Positions 6,684 through 14,131 of a DNA stretch of 64,000 nucleotides are shown piece after piece. The stretch's first letter is position 1. The number at the start of each line of letters is the position of its first letter. This stretch comes from Anatilimnocola floriformis. Lineage in GTDB: Bacteria > Planctomycetota > Planctomycetia > Pirellulales > Pirellulaceae. Location: positions 62,001-126,000 of the forward strand of contig NZ_JAMLFW010000004.1 in NCBI RefSeq assembly GCF_024256385.1, in the 5' to 3' direction. A program made the translations under genes and the position numbers. The notes below the pieces were generated by a model that saw nothing but the letters and a program-made list of their open reading frames with translations, had not been told where the DNA came from and ran no database searches.

Positions 6684-7327
6684 AGGGCCTGTGCAGAATT
6701 TCCGAGTTCGGCTTCTGCAAGGCGCAGCGACCGCTCAAGGTAAGCCAGTCGCTCAGTGTGTCGTTGAGCAATGGCGAGCATGTCCTGCCGCCATGATTCA
6801 AGGCGGCGAAGGCCAACGCTCGTGTCGGCGTAAGCGGGGAAGCAAACGATTGAGGCATCGAAAATGTCGGCCTCAATGATCTCTCGAACCTGTTCGTCCC
6901 CTTCCTGGCGGAACTCATCAACCACGACGCAGAAACCGAAACTCATCTTGTCGAGGTCACCACGCCGCAGGCTCACGACAATATCCCTCGCCTGCTGTGT
7001 GTCTGGCGGATCAATCTCAACTCGAAGTCCGATGTCATCTTCTACGAGCCGGAGAGTGCCGCTTTTGTTCCGACCGAGGGGAAGCAAGCCGGTGTTGTGG
7101 TCGTACAGCGCCATGATGTCGGCATGCGGCAGGGACTTTGTGAAAGCGCCTTTGCGGACCACCTCACGAAAGACTTTGCCTCGCTCGTGAATCACTTCAC
7201 TGACTGAATCCCAGACGACGGCATAGCCAACGATCATTGGCTTGTCTTGTTCGCCTTCTACCGTGGCTGCACGGTGGAAGGCTCTTGTTTCACGATTCGG
7301 CGGGACGTTCGGCGATGACTTGTTCAT
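6680..7327 (-). CDS. HK97-family prohead maturation protease
   Basis: 215 aa. It has the family signature: 'GYAVVWDSVSE' near residue 35, catalytic His in 'ALYDHNTG' (about 77), catalytic Ser in 'DKMSFGF' (about 133), and 'EADIFDASIVCFPAYADTSV'. A charged C-terminal helix of about 45 residues follows. It cleaves the delta domain of the capsid protein during head maturation. It starts at 7327, 3 nt after a CTAAATAG box that overlaps the portal stop codon. Confidence 0.9.
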   Translation of the reverse strand: MNKSSPNVPPNRETRAFHRAATVEGEQDKPMIVGYAVVWDSVSEVIHERGKVFREVVRKGAFTKSLPHADIMALYDHNTGLLPLGRNKSGTLRLVEDDIGLRVEIDPPDTQQARDIVVSLRRGDLDKMSFGFCVVVDEFRQEGDEQVREIIEADIFDASIVCFPAYADTSVGLRRLESWRQDMLAIAQRHTERLAYLERSLRLAEAELGNSAQAL

Positions 7328-7330
7328 GCC

Positions 7331-7338
7331 CTATTTAG
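7331..7338 (-). promoter_or_regulatory. CTAAATAG late box, 3 nt before the protease ATG
   Basis: Reads CTAAATAG-GGC-ATG. The last three bases are the portal stop codon TAG, so the box is embedded in the 3' end of the portal gene. It differs from the consensus only in the eighth base. Confidence 0.55.
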
Positions 7339-9121
7339 TGGGCGATGTTGGCAAACTCTCTGGGTGTTCGGCAATGTGTTTCAGCATCATCAGAATGTCG
7401 TCAGTGCTGACTTCAAGATCGGAGGCGGCTTTCTCAAACATCGTTTCGAGTCCCTGCCCAATTTCAGGATTGGCCGCTAGGGCGTCTGTAAGCCACGCAC
7501 GGCGCTCCCTCGTGATCCGTTCGGCAAGTTGTTCGGTCACTTGCTCTGGAGTGCTGGCCGAGCCGGTCACGGCGAGGTAAGCACGGACGCTCGGCGCCAG
7601 AGACTCAATGAGCAAAGAGCGATGTTGTGGATAGAACTCGTCGGCCCACTCTGCGAGATTCGGCTTCTTGATCGCTCGGCGAAGTGCGGTTGCTTCTCGC
7701 CGATTCATTCTGCCGTAAGCATCTCGAACCGTTCCCTGCACCGCTTCCAGAGCGGCGGGCGCAACTTGGTCAATGTCCCAATTAGTACGGACCTGGTGTC
7801 CGGCATTTTCTGCAAATCCTGCATTTCTCTGCGGGAAGGAATAGAGGCTCGCTTGCTGCTGGAGTAGTCCAGTGCTCGTATCGTTCGGCGGATTGGCTGG
7901 CTGAGTCACCGAAGGCTGCGGCGGAACTGGTGCGGCGCTCGCCATGTTGAGCGGCTGCAAATACACATCGCCGCCTGCAATCGGGTTCTCGTTTTCCTTG
8001 CGAAGGATGTCATTCGCCGACATCCAACCATTGTTTCTTCCAATCGCATAGGCCGTGTATCTGGTGATCATGTCGCCACGCAGCAGCCCATCAATCAAGT
8101 GCTCGCAGAAGTATTCACTGCGCTCGCCCGGCATTACGAGCTTGCGGTTGAACTCGGATTCGATTCGCACGCAAAGCGGGCGAATCGTGTGCATCGTGAA
8201 ATGCAACATTGCCTGTTCGCCGTTCGAGAATGTCGAATGGCTCATATCTCCGAGAAAGTACGGATGTACCGAAAACCAGCGAGCGACCTCTGAGATTTGG
8301 AACTCACGTGTACCAAGGTACTGTGCTTCTTCCGGTGGAATGGTGAACGGCGTGTAGGTTGTCCCCTCGGTCGTGATGATGAAATTGCCAACCTTATCGA
8401 CGCCTTGATGCTGCTTCTCGATGTTCTCCCGATACTTGGCGATTGCATCCGGTTTCAGTTTGCCCGGATGCGTGAAGACGCCTGAGGGCTTCGCAGAGTT
8501 GCCAAAGAACGAAGCGCCGAATCGTTCTGTGGCCGCAGTCAGTGCCAACGATTCTCTGGCCCTAGCAATCACACCGTAGCCCCGCACACCGTCAAAGCCG
8601 AGACCTGCAACGTGGATGATGTCTTCGGGCCAAAGAGTCTTGGGCTTGCCGTTGCTGATGACCTCGTAGCGCAAGTCCCCTCTCTTGTTGTAGAAAGGTG
8701 TCACTTGGCCTGGATTCAGCAGCCACAACTCAATCGGTCGGCCTGCGCCGTCACGAACAATCTCGGCGTATCCATTTCCGTGCAGCAAAACATGAACGAG
8801 CAGGGACTCTCGAAACTGCAACGCCGAACTTTCGGGGTTCGGCTCATCGTGTACCAAGTAATAGAGAGGATGCTCAGCGGCCCGTCGCTTGCCGCCTGTA
8901 GCGAGCCGTTGATAAACGGGGAGCGGAAGACTTGCCACCGTTCCTGCGATGACCGTCAGTGCAGCCGAGACGGTACTGAGATTTACTGCCGTGTGTTCGG
9001 TAATCTCGATTCCAGCAGCCGTTGGTGGTGACCACCACAACGGCTGCGAGGGATTGACGCCCGAAATATCTCGCCACCGGAAACTGCTGACACGCTCAAA
9101 GAGATTTGATAACCATTGCAT
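7331..9121 (-). CDS. HK97-family portal protein with long C-terminal extension
   Basis: 596 aa. Residues about 20-420 match phage portal proteins of the HK97 family ('VNLSTVSAALTVIAGTVASLP', 'LLVHVLLHGNGYAEIV', 'WPEDIIHVAGLGFDG', 'EVARWFSVHPYFLGD'). The last roughly 150 residues form a helical extension ('ALRRAIKKPNLAEWADEFYP', 'QVTEQLAERITRERR') rich in charged residues. The portal is the dodecameric vertex ring through which DNA is packaged. It starts at 9121, with a late box 3 nt upstream and a 34-nt gap from terL. Confidence 0.92.
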   Translation of the reverse strand: MQWLSNLFERVSSFRWRDISGVNPSQPLWWSPPTAAGIEITEHTAVNLSTVSAALTVIAGTVASLPLPVYQRLATGGKRRAAEHPLYYLVHDEPNPESSALQFRESLLVHVLLHGNGYAEIVRDGAGRPIELWLLNPGQVTPFYNKRGDLRYEVISNGKPKTLWPEDIIHVAGLGFDGVRGYGVIARARESLALTAATERFGASFFGNSAKPSGVFTHPGKLKPDAIAKYRENIEKQHQGVDKVGNFIITTEGTTYTPFTIPPEEAQYLGTREFQISEVARWFSVHPYFLGDMSHSTFSNGEQAMLHFTMHTIRPLCVRIESEFNRKLVMPGERSEYFCEHLIDGLLRGDMITRYTAYAIGRNNGWMSANDILRKENENPIAGGDVYLQPLNMASAAPVPPQPSVTQPANPPNDTSTGLLQQQASLYSFPQRNAGFAENAGHQVRTNWDIDQVAPAALEAVQGTVRDAYGRMNRREATALRRAIKKPNLAEWADEFYPQHRSLLIESLAPSVRAYLAVTGSASTPEQVTEQLAERITRERRAWLTDALAANPEIGQGLETMFEKAASDLEVSTDDILMMLKHIAEHPESLPTSPTK

Positions 9122-9124
9122 CCC

Positions 9125-9132
9125 GTATTTAG
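9125..9132 (-). promoter_or_regulatory. CTAAATAC late box, 3 nt before the portal ATG
   Basis: Reads CTAAATAC-GGG-ATG in the 34-nt gap between the terL stop and the portal start. No Shine-Dalgarno site. Confidence 0.65.
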
Positions 9133-9155
9133 GGGCGTGGCTTACTTATCTCCGG

Positions 9156-10751
9156 CTAATTGAAGGCCGAGCCGCCGTCATCGGCGATGGCGAGGCCGAC
9201 AGACATTACGAGACTGATCCAAGCATCCACTTTGTCGGATGACTTCTTCTTGTTGATCCTGATGTTCATGTAGGGATCGGAGTCGATGACGATGTTTCCG
9301 AACTGCCACTCCATACACTTGTTGCCGTCGTGGAAAATCTCCTGCCGCAGAATCATCCGTTCAAGCGCCTGCGTCGGTTCGTTCATGCGCCCGAAGTTCT
9401 GTCGGAAGAACTCAACCTCGATTCCTTCATTGACCAAATCTTGCGCCAATTGAGAAGCGTTCATCGGATCAATAGCGAGCTTTTCGATCTGATATTCCTG
9501 GGCGATGTCGATGATGTCGGCCTTGATCTGCTCATACGAGACAGCGTTGCCGTCCGTCATCTTGATTAGCCCCGCCTTCTTCCACTGCTGATACCACGGC
9601 TCACGTTTGCCGTTGATCGTTTCCTCGCAGCACCACATGAACGGCTTCACTGCGTAGCCGTCTTCGGTCTTGAAGAGCAAAACCAGGGCGCTGATGTCAT
9701 TCTGAATGCCCAAATCGAGTCCGGCCCAGCATTGCTGATGTTCCAATGACTCCCAATCGAACTTCTTCCGCTCACACGCTTGCCACTGCGCCGCACTCAA
9801 CCACTTTGTTTCCTGCTCGGTCCAAAGATTGAGCCGGAATCGCTTGAAGGCGTTCTCTTTGCTTGGGCTGTCTTGAGCCTCTTTGCATCGTCGGGCTAGG
9901 TCGGCCTCACTGATCGTGACGCCCATCGACGGATTGGCCTTCTTCCAAGTTTTGGGAGAAGTCCAATCGTCTTCTGGACTCGCTTCTGCGATGAAACCGA
10001 AGAAGCAAGTGTCAAGAATCGTGCCTTCATTGACTTTGCGTGCGTACTCTACCTGCTCGTAACAGATACTCTTGCGGTCATGCCCCGCAGTGGTGAGGCT
10101 GACCATGAGACTCTGCTCTCTCGCAGCCCCGCCATAAGTCAACGTATCGAATAGGTCACGACTTTTCTGCCGATGAAGTTCGTCGAATAAACAGCCATGA
10201 ATATTTTTACCGTCAGCGTTGGCGGCGATGCCCGATAAGACCTCGTATTTGCTCTGGCTCGCCCGATGCACGATCACGTTGTTCAGGATCGTGAAGCGAT
10301 GCCTAAGTTTCGGACTCGCAAGGATTGCTCTCTTGGCTTCGTCAAACACAATTTTGGCTTGGCTTCGATCCGTAGCCACCGAGTAGATTTCAGCGACCGG
10401 CTCCCCATCAGCACAAAGCAAATAAATCGCAATTCCGCTCCCAAGGGCGGATTTCCCATTCTTCTTGCTAACGGCAAATAGTGCGGATGTGAACCTACGG
10501 ACATTTCCACGACGCCAACCGAACAGCCTCATCAATTCCCGACGTTGCCAACGCTGCAAGATGAACGGTTGGCCTGCCCAACGACCTTTCGAGTGCTGGA
10601 GATAGTTCTCAAAGAACTGGCAAACGTGATTTGCCGCCGCCAGATCGAACGTGCAGCCCTCTTTCAGCGCCGCCGCATCAATTTTCCCGTACCAATCGAC
10701 GTGTTTGGCAATCTCTTTCTGGCTCGTGAGCCTCGTTTTCGCCTTACCCAA
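9156..10751 (-). CDS. terL: Phage terminase large subunit
   Basis: 531 aa. Walker A variant 'SKKNGKS' near residues 95-101, Walker B plus catalytic Glu in 'LFDELHRQK' near 190, and coupling 'SLTTAGHD'. The RNase-H-like nuclease half has acidic residues in 'GLDLGIQND' (about 345), 'IDPMNAS' (about 445) and 'KVDAWISL' near the C-terminus. It drives ATP-dependent packaging and cuts DNA. The first codon is TTG at 10751, inside the end of terS (8-bp overlap), indicating translational coupling. Confidence 0.93.
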   Translation of the reverse strand: MGKAKTRLTSQKEIAKHVDWYGKIDAAALKEGCTFDLAAANHVCQFFENYLQHSKGRWAGQPFILQRWQRRELMRLFGWRRGNVRRFTSALFAVSKKNGKSALGSGIAIYLLCADGEPVAEIYSVATDRSQAKIVFDEAKRAILASPKLRHRFTILNNVIVHRASQSKYEVLSGIAANADGKNIHGCLFDELHRQKSRDLFDTLTYGGAAREQSLMVSLTTAGHDRKSICYEQVEYARKVNEGTILDTCFFGFIAEASPEDDWTSPKTWKKANPSMGVTISEADLARRCKEAQDSPSKENAFKRFRLNLWTEQETKWLSAAQWQACERKKFDWESLEHQQCWAGLDLGIQNDISALVLLFKTEDGYAVKPFMWCCEETINGKREPWYQQWKKAGLIKMTDGNAVSYEQIKADIIDIAQEYQIEKLAIDPMNASQLAQDLVNEGIEVEFFRQNFGRMNEPTQALERMILRQEIFHDGNKCMEWQFGNIVIDSDPYMNIRINKKKSSDKVDAWISLVMSVGLAIADDGGSAFN

Positions 10752-11202
10752 CGTTCCTCGATGCTACGAACTGGGAAAACTCGTCGGCCTCTGGCGTGAT
10801 CGTCGTCTGAATATCCACTCGATGCCTTGAGGCCGGCGTGAAACCGAACTCAATCAGCAGCGCCCGGCACTGCTTGGCCGCTTCGTCGCTGATTTTTGCC
10901 CACGGCGAGAGTCTTAGAAAACCGTTCGCCTCAAAGACTGGGCCTTGCTCATGGAGTTTCTGCTCGGCCTGCACGTATCTGGCCCAACTCAAGCAGTACA
11001 TGGTGAGGGCTGCGCCGTCGATGGTCGTGAGAATACCCGCTTTGTCGAGCAAGGAAATCATCCGCCGCCATTCTGCGAGGGCCTCGCCTCGCAGAATCGG
11101 CGGCTGTGCGGGCATTCCCTTGATGGAATCGGGATCAGCGGTGATCGGGCGTCGGCCTGGGTTGCCCTCGGTGACTTTCTGGGCGTTTGTCTTGCGTCTC
11201 AT
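10744..11202 (-). CDS. terS: Phage terminase small subunit, P27 family
   Basis: 152 aa. It has the P27-type opening ('EGNPGRRPI'), then 'PPILRGEALAEWRRM', 'AALTMYCLSWARYVQAEQ' and 'LRLSPWAKISDEAAKQCRALLIEFGFTP'. It recognises phage DNA and loads the large subunit. It starts at 11202 with a late box exactly 3 nt before ATG and no Shine-Dalgarno site. No same-strand gene lies immediately upstream, so a promoter is required here. Confidence 0.9.
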   Translation of the reverse strand: MRRKTNAQKVTEGNPGRRPITADPDSIKGMPAQPPILRGEALAEWRRMISLLDKAGILTTIDGAALTMYCLSWARYVQAEQKLHEQGPVFEANGFLRLSPWAKISDEAAKQCRALLIEFGFTPASRHRVDIQTTITPEADEFSQFVASRNVG

Positions 11203-11205
11203 GCG

Positions 11206-11213
11206 GTATTTAG
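11206..11213 (-). promoter_or_regulatory. CTAAATAC late box, 3 nt before the terS ATG
   Basis: Reads CTAAATAC-CGC-ATG. The nearest upstream same-strand gene ends at 11862, about 650 nt away, so this box is the best promoter candidate for terS-terL. I see no TTGACA-like element at the expected distance. Confidence 0.7.
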
Positions 11214-11570
11214 GTGAGCAAAAGCAAACATCGCATTCCGAGGCATTGCTGTATCAGGGCGATGTCGCTCGTGCCGCTAACCTCGGTGGCATTGTTAGTG
11301 TCCCTAATGGTGCTTGAAGTTTGACCCCCTTACCGCAGATGCTTCAAAAGGAACGTCGATCTCTCCAAATCGACCGTTAACTTTCAGGTATCCGTTGAAC
11401 GGAATCCCGATTTTCGAGATTGAGCAGGGATTCGGGAACCAAACTAAAAAAACGGCGTCTAAAGGTTAGGAAGCGGGCTTGCCTGGAAACATGCAAGTAT
11501 CTGTCAATTGGCGTAACTCATTACCTAGAATGCATTTATAGCAGCGATAATCACGAGGGGCAATTTACAA
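11214..11570. other. Intergenic stretch without a recognised gene
   Basis: About 360 bp. It holds an inverted repeat GAATCCC (11402-11408) / GGGATTC (11427-11433) around an A/T-rich loop, and a short CTTGC/GCAAG inverted repeat near 11475-11495 ahead of the rightward small gene at 11571. I see no coding frame of conviction. It may hold the promoter for the rightward gene. Confidence 0.4.
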
Positions 11571-11765
11571 ATGGAAACCAATCACGTTTGGCTTGCGGCA
11601 ATCCTCGTCGCTGGAGTCTGGGGATTAATGTTTCTGTGTGTCTTCTTGTTCAAAATGAAGACGCTTCGACCAAAGAAGTTTTCAGGAGGTGTCAGTGTTG
11701 GCAAGATCATCAGCGCCAACTTCGCTTGGCAGGAGCAGGAAGGGGACAACCCCAATGACACCTAG
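11571..11765 (+). CDS. Small single-span membrane protein
   Basis: 64 aa. It begins METNHVWLAAILVAGVW, with one transmembrane helix at about residues 6-28 and a basic stretch after it (KMKTLRPKK), which predicts a cytoplasmic C-terminus. A GAGGGGC lies about 11 nt before the ATG. It runs rightward against the late genes, so it may be expressed in the lysogen. Candidate roles are superinfection exclusion or a holin-like function, both speculative. Confidence 0.45.
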   Translation: METNHVWLAAILVAGVWGLMFLCVFLFKMKTLRPKKFSGGVSVGKIISANFAWQEQEGDNPNDT

Positions 11766-11861
11766 CTTTTCACTTCCAAACATTGCGCAAAAACACGCAA
11801 CACTGGGCTACGGTGTTGGGGGTCAGGGCTGGAGCTTCACGACCGGCATAGGGGGGGCGGG

Positions 11862-12110
11862 TCAGATTGACTCGTCCCCATTCAGCAATTCGCTGATCGG
11901 AGCGCCAATGATGCGTTCGATCTCGTCAACATCGACGCCGCTCGCATAGAGGAAGTTGTCGATTCGCATTCCGCTTTCGAGCCACGATGTGATTGAGCCT
12001 GAAATCATGTTCGCCAGCCTCTCGTTTGGGAACTCCTCGCCAGTGTTGAGAACTACGAGCGAAAGCAGACCAACGGCAACTGAGATTTCACGATGAGACT
12101 TGTTTGTCAT
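11862..12110 (-). CDS. Hypothetical phage protein (82 aa)
   Basis: A mixed protein starting MTNKSHREISVAVGLLSLVV, with an acidic C-terminal half (GVDVDEIERIIGAP). Hydrophobic residues at about 10-22 are too few for a clear membrane span. It lies between the HNH and terS genes on the same strand, with only 21 nt to the HNH stop, so it may belong to the HNH unit. No family recognised. Confidence 0.5.
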   Translation of the reverse strand: MTNKSHREISVAVGLLSLVVLNTGEEFPNERLANMISGSITSWLESGMRIDNFLYASGVDVDEIERIIGAPISELLNGDESI

Positions 12111-12131
12111 GCGGTAACTGAGTGTGACCGC

Positions 12132-12428
12132 TCACAGATTCCCCTTCGCTCGATTCTCGGCCATCGTTTCCTTGCTATGGCACGACTGACATCGTGACGA
12201 AAGGTTCTCAGGGTCGAAACGCAAATCCCAATGCTCGGCCACCGGCTTCAAGTGGTGCGTCTGATTGGCGGGTTCTTTGCAGATCGCACAGAGCGGGAAC
12301 TCTCGCAAGTGAAACTGCGAGAGTGAGCGCCACGCTTTGGAATTGCGGAACTTGATGATTGCGGCTCGGCCTGCGTTGGCTGTTGTCGGCGGAACCTTGG
12401 GCTTGAAGTAGGGTATTCTTTGAGGCAT
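12132..12428 (-). CDS. HNH endonuclease
   Basis: 98 aa from the ATG at 12428 (a GTG one codon upstream is also open). It has a zinc-binding 'CAICKEP' near residue 48, the HNH motif 'THHLKPVAEH' near 58-67, 'DPENLSSRCQSCHSKET', and a second Cys pair. Small HNH enzymes encoded beside terminase genes assist terminase cleavage and packaging in several HK97-type phages, which fits this position. A CTAAATAT box lies 3 nt before the ATG. Confidence 0.88.
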   Translation of the reverse strand: MPQRIPYFKPKVPPTTANAGRAAIIKFRNSKAWRSLSQFHLREFPLCAICKEPANQTHHLKPVAEHWDLRFDPENLSSRCQSCHSKETMAENRAKGNL

Positions 12429-12431
12429 CAC

Positions 12432-12439
12432 ATATTTAG
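12432..12439 (-). promoter_or_regulatory. CTAAATAT late box, 3 nt before the HNH ATG
   Basis: Reads CTAAATAT-GTG-ATG, differing from the octamer in the last base only. It is the rightmost of the eight boxes and marks the start of the late region. The upstream 60 nt are unusually A/T-rich. Confidence 0.6.
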
Positions 12440-12539
12440 GCCTTAGCGCTAGTCATAATACATTGAATATAAAGTAATTGAATTGTTGCTATATGCGAAT
12501 CGATGTCGCAGGAGCAGAGCAAGATAGTTGTGGAACGCT

Positions 12540-12559
12540 AGACGCCGGCTTGCGTCTAA
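12540..12559. other. Hairpin in the gap right of the HNH gene
   Basis: TAGACGC and GCGTCTA form a perfect 7-bp stem in the 250-bp gap between the HNH gene and the rightward small gene. No T-tract follows, so it is more likely an operator or RNA structure than a terminator. Confidence 0.3.
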
Positions 12560-12684
12560 CAGGATGGCGAACTCTCCCGCCTTCCGGGGGGCAACAAGAG
12601 ATTTGTTCCTAAGGGGCGGTTGCCAGATTTTCCATTGCACTTAAAAAGAGGCCATTGCGGGCCACAAACGCAAAGGGGATCGGA

Positions 12685-13026
12685 ATGAACGGCTGGCACT
12701 TTGGGATTGCCGTGCTTGTTGTTGGCGCTGGGCTGTACATCGCAAGACTCGCATTTAGCAAGGTAAGCAAGTCAGACGAGTTTGAAGTGAAGTTCGGCCT
12801 GACCGGCATTCATATCATTCGCCGAACTGTGGCTCAGGCGGGTTCAGTCGCTCACACCCGTTGTGCGGCTCTGGCGGATTCCTCTGCAACATCGGAACGT
12901 CATCAGGATCAAAGCCGAAATGCTCGCAATAATCACGATGCGTGCGATTGTCGAGTTCGTCCGGTGTCATCAAATCAATCTCACGCTTTATCAACATCGG
13001 TCGGCCTGAAAGAAACCAGTTGTTGA
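12685..13026 (+). CDS. Possible small membrane protein, overlapping antisense to a phage gene
   Basis: A 113-aa frame from an ATG at 12685 with AAGGGG about 9 nt upstream. Residues about 5-24 (HFGIAVLVVGAGLYIARLAF) form a convincing single span, followed by soluble sequence up to about residue 50. From 12815 on the frame lies antisense to another phage gene and its composition becomes Ser/His/Arg-rich, like a shadow frame. The 3' part may therefore be non-native, making this a truncated relative of genes like the one at 11571. Confidence 0.35.
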   Translation: MNGWHFGIAVLVVGAGLYIARLAFSKVSKSDEFEVKFGLTGIHIIRRTVAQAGSVAHTRCAALADSSATSERHQDQSRNARNNHDACDCRVRPVSSNQSHALSTSVGLKETSC

Positions 13027-13348
13027 TCCAACTTCCGGCTGACGCCAACATTCTGCGGAAGTCATTTGACGTGACTGGCGCCAGAGGGATATTGCGTTCT
13101 CTCCGTTCTCTGTCGGTGACTAATCCAGGCATAGCGTGCGTTACTGCCCAGCATTCGTACTCGCCGTCGATCCTGACTCGGAATGAACATTCATCAGCGC
13201 CACGTCGCATGATGATTTCCGTCTCAACACTACGGTCCTTGTCGATGGTGAAATCAGGTTCGATGCGATGAGAGACGGTGGTGCTTGGTTCTCTTGGCTT
13301 CTCATCCTCGTCGGAGAAGAACCACGGCCACGGCCACGGCCAAATCAT
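12815..13348 (-). CDS. Phage protein with twin NPPEP C-terminal motifs, unknown function
   Basis: 177 aa from the ATG at 13348, chosen because it overlaps the upstream stop as ATGA. A Trp-Pro repeat near the N-terminus (IWPWPWPWFF) precedes an acidic linker. The core contains 'SFRVRIDGEYECWAVTHAMPG' and 'GSWINNWFLSGRP'. The C-terminus carries NPPEPH and NPPEPQ 13 residues apart; the upstream neighbour also ends in NPPEPQ. Last gene of the GroES cassette. No family recognised. Confidence 0.6.
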   Translation of the reverse strand: MIWPWPWPWFFSDEDEKPREPSTTVSHRIEPDFTIDKDRSVETEIIMRRGADECSFRVRIDGEYECWAVTHAMPGLVTDRERRERNIPLAPVTSNDFRRMLASAGSWINNWFLSGRPMLIKREIDLMTPDELDNRTHRDYCEHFGFDPDDVPMLQRNPPEPHNGCERLNPPEPQFGE

Positions 13349-13629
13349 ATTGACCCGTCCTGCGGCTCTGGTGGATTCGCCTTCAAGACTTCTGCGTTGG
13401 CGGTGAGCATGAGGCGTGGTTGCGGCGTGGTAGTAATACCTTCGGGCAACATCACAAAACGTGGCAGCGGTAACTTGCCCCACCAAAGTGCTTGGGCAAT
13501 AGCCTCGGCGGCTTCCTTGCGCTTCTCTTCATTCCACGACTCGAAGCTTCCTAATACGACATCGCCCTCAGCGGCCTTGGGCGCTTGCTCGCTCTGCACG
13601 ATGGGGTGGCCGAATAGTGAATCGCTCAT
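13345..13629 (-). CDS. Phage protein ending in an NPPEP tail, unknown function
   Basis: 94 aa from the ATG at 13629, chosen over an earlier in-frame ATG because it overlaps the stop of the DUF2158 gene (ATGA). It contains 'EEKRKEAAEAIAQALWWGKLPLPRF' and ends LKANPPEPQDGSI. The tail motif is shared with the next gene. It sits in an unbroken chain of overlapping genes downstream of the phage GroES. No family recognised. Confidence 0.6.
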   Translation of the reverse strand: MSDSLFGHPIVQSEQAPKAAEGDVVLGSFESWNEEKRKEAAEAIAQALWWGKLPLPRFVMLPEGITTTPQPRLMLTANAEVLKANPPEPQDGSI

Positions 13630-13844
13630 ACTCGGTACTCTTTCTTCTTGTCGTGCCACGTCGGCTTGGTCGTCGGCTCCACAAGCGTGAAAAACAACTT
13701 GTCACGATGCAGCGTGTTGCCATCGAACCACGACACCAGCAGCCCCGCAGGCGTTACCGTCTCGACTGTCATCGTTGGCCCGCCGCTCTTTAGGCGAACT
13801 AGATCGCCAGACTGATAAAACGGGTTTGGTACTTCCTTGTTCAT
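13626..13844 (-). CDS. DUF2158 (YodC-like) small protein
   Basis: 72 aa. The core 'SGDLVRLKSGGPTMTVETV' (about residues 12-30) is the family signature, followed by 'LLVSWFDGNTLHRDKLF'. It is a small SH3-like beta fold of unknown biochemical role. The same signature is fused to a capsid-delta-like domain in the gene at 14131-14646. It overlaps the GroES stop as ATGA. Confidence 0.75.
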   Translation of the reverse strand: MNKEVPNPFYQSGDLVRLKSGGPTMTVETVTPAGLLVSWFDGNTLHRDKLFFTLVEPTTKPTWHDKKKEYRV

Positions 13845-14131
13845 TGGTCGCTCACAATCGCCAGAACATCGGCCTCTCGCAGAATCTTTATCTTGTCGCC
13901 GTCGTGCTCAATGTCAGTCCCTGCATAGTTGAGGAACACGACTTCATCGCCGACACGCACGCTCAAAGGTTGGCGTTCTCCGTTCTCTAGGAAGCGGCCA
14001 GGGCCACGTGCGATGACTCTGCCAGTCTTGGGGGCTTCGACAGATTCAGCAGGCAAATATAAGCCGCCTGCGGTTCTTGTCCTTGGCTTCGGTAGTTCAA
14101 CAATGAGCCTGTCGTCTAGTGGTTTCAACAT
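13841..14131 (-). CDS. groES: Phage-encoded GroES co-chaperonin
   Basis: 96 aa from the ATG at 14131, close to the usual GroES length of about 97. It has 'LKPLDDRLIVELP', a mobile-loop region with 'TAGGLYLPAES', a roof segment 'GRVIARGPGRFLENG', then 'VRVGDEVVFLNYAGTDIEHDG' and 'KILREADVLAIV'. These are the conserved GroES blocks in order. It would cap host GroEL; in T4 and RB49 such proteins (gp31, CocO) support folding of the capsid protein. The ATG overlaps the upstream stop (TAATG) and a GAGGTG site lies about 8 nt upstream. Earlier in-frame ATGs lie inside the upstream gene. Confidence 0.9.
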   Translation of the reverse strand: MLKPLDDRLIVELPKPRTRTAGGLYLPAESVEAPKTGRVIARGPGRFLENGERQPLSVRVGDEVVFLNYAGTDIEHDGDKIKILREADVLAIVSDQ

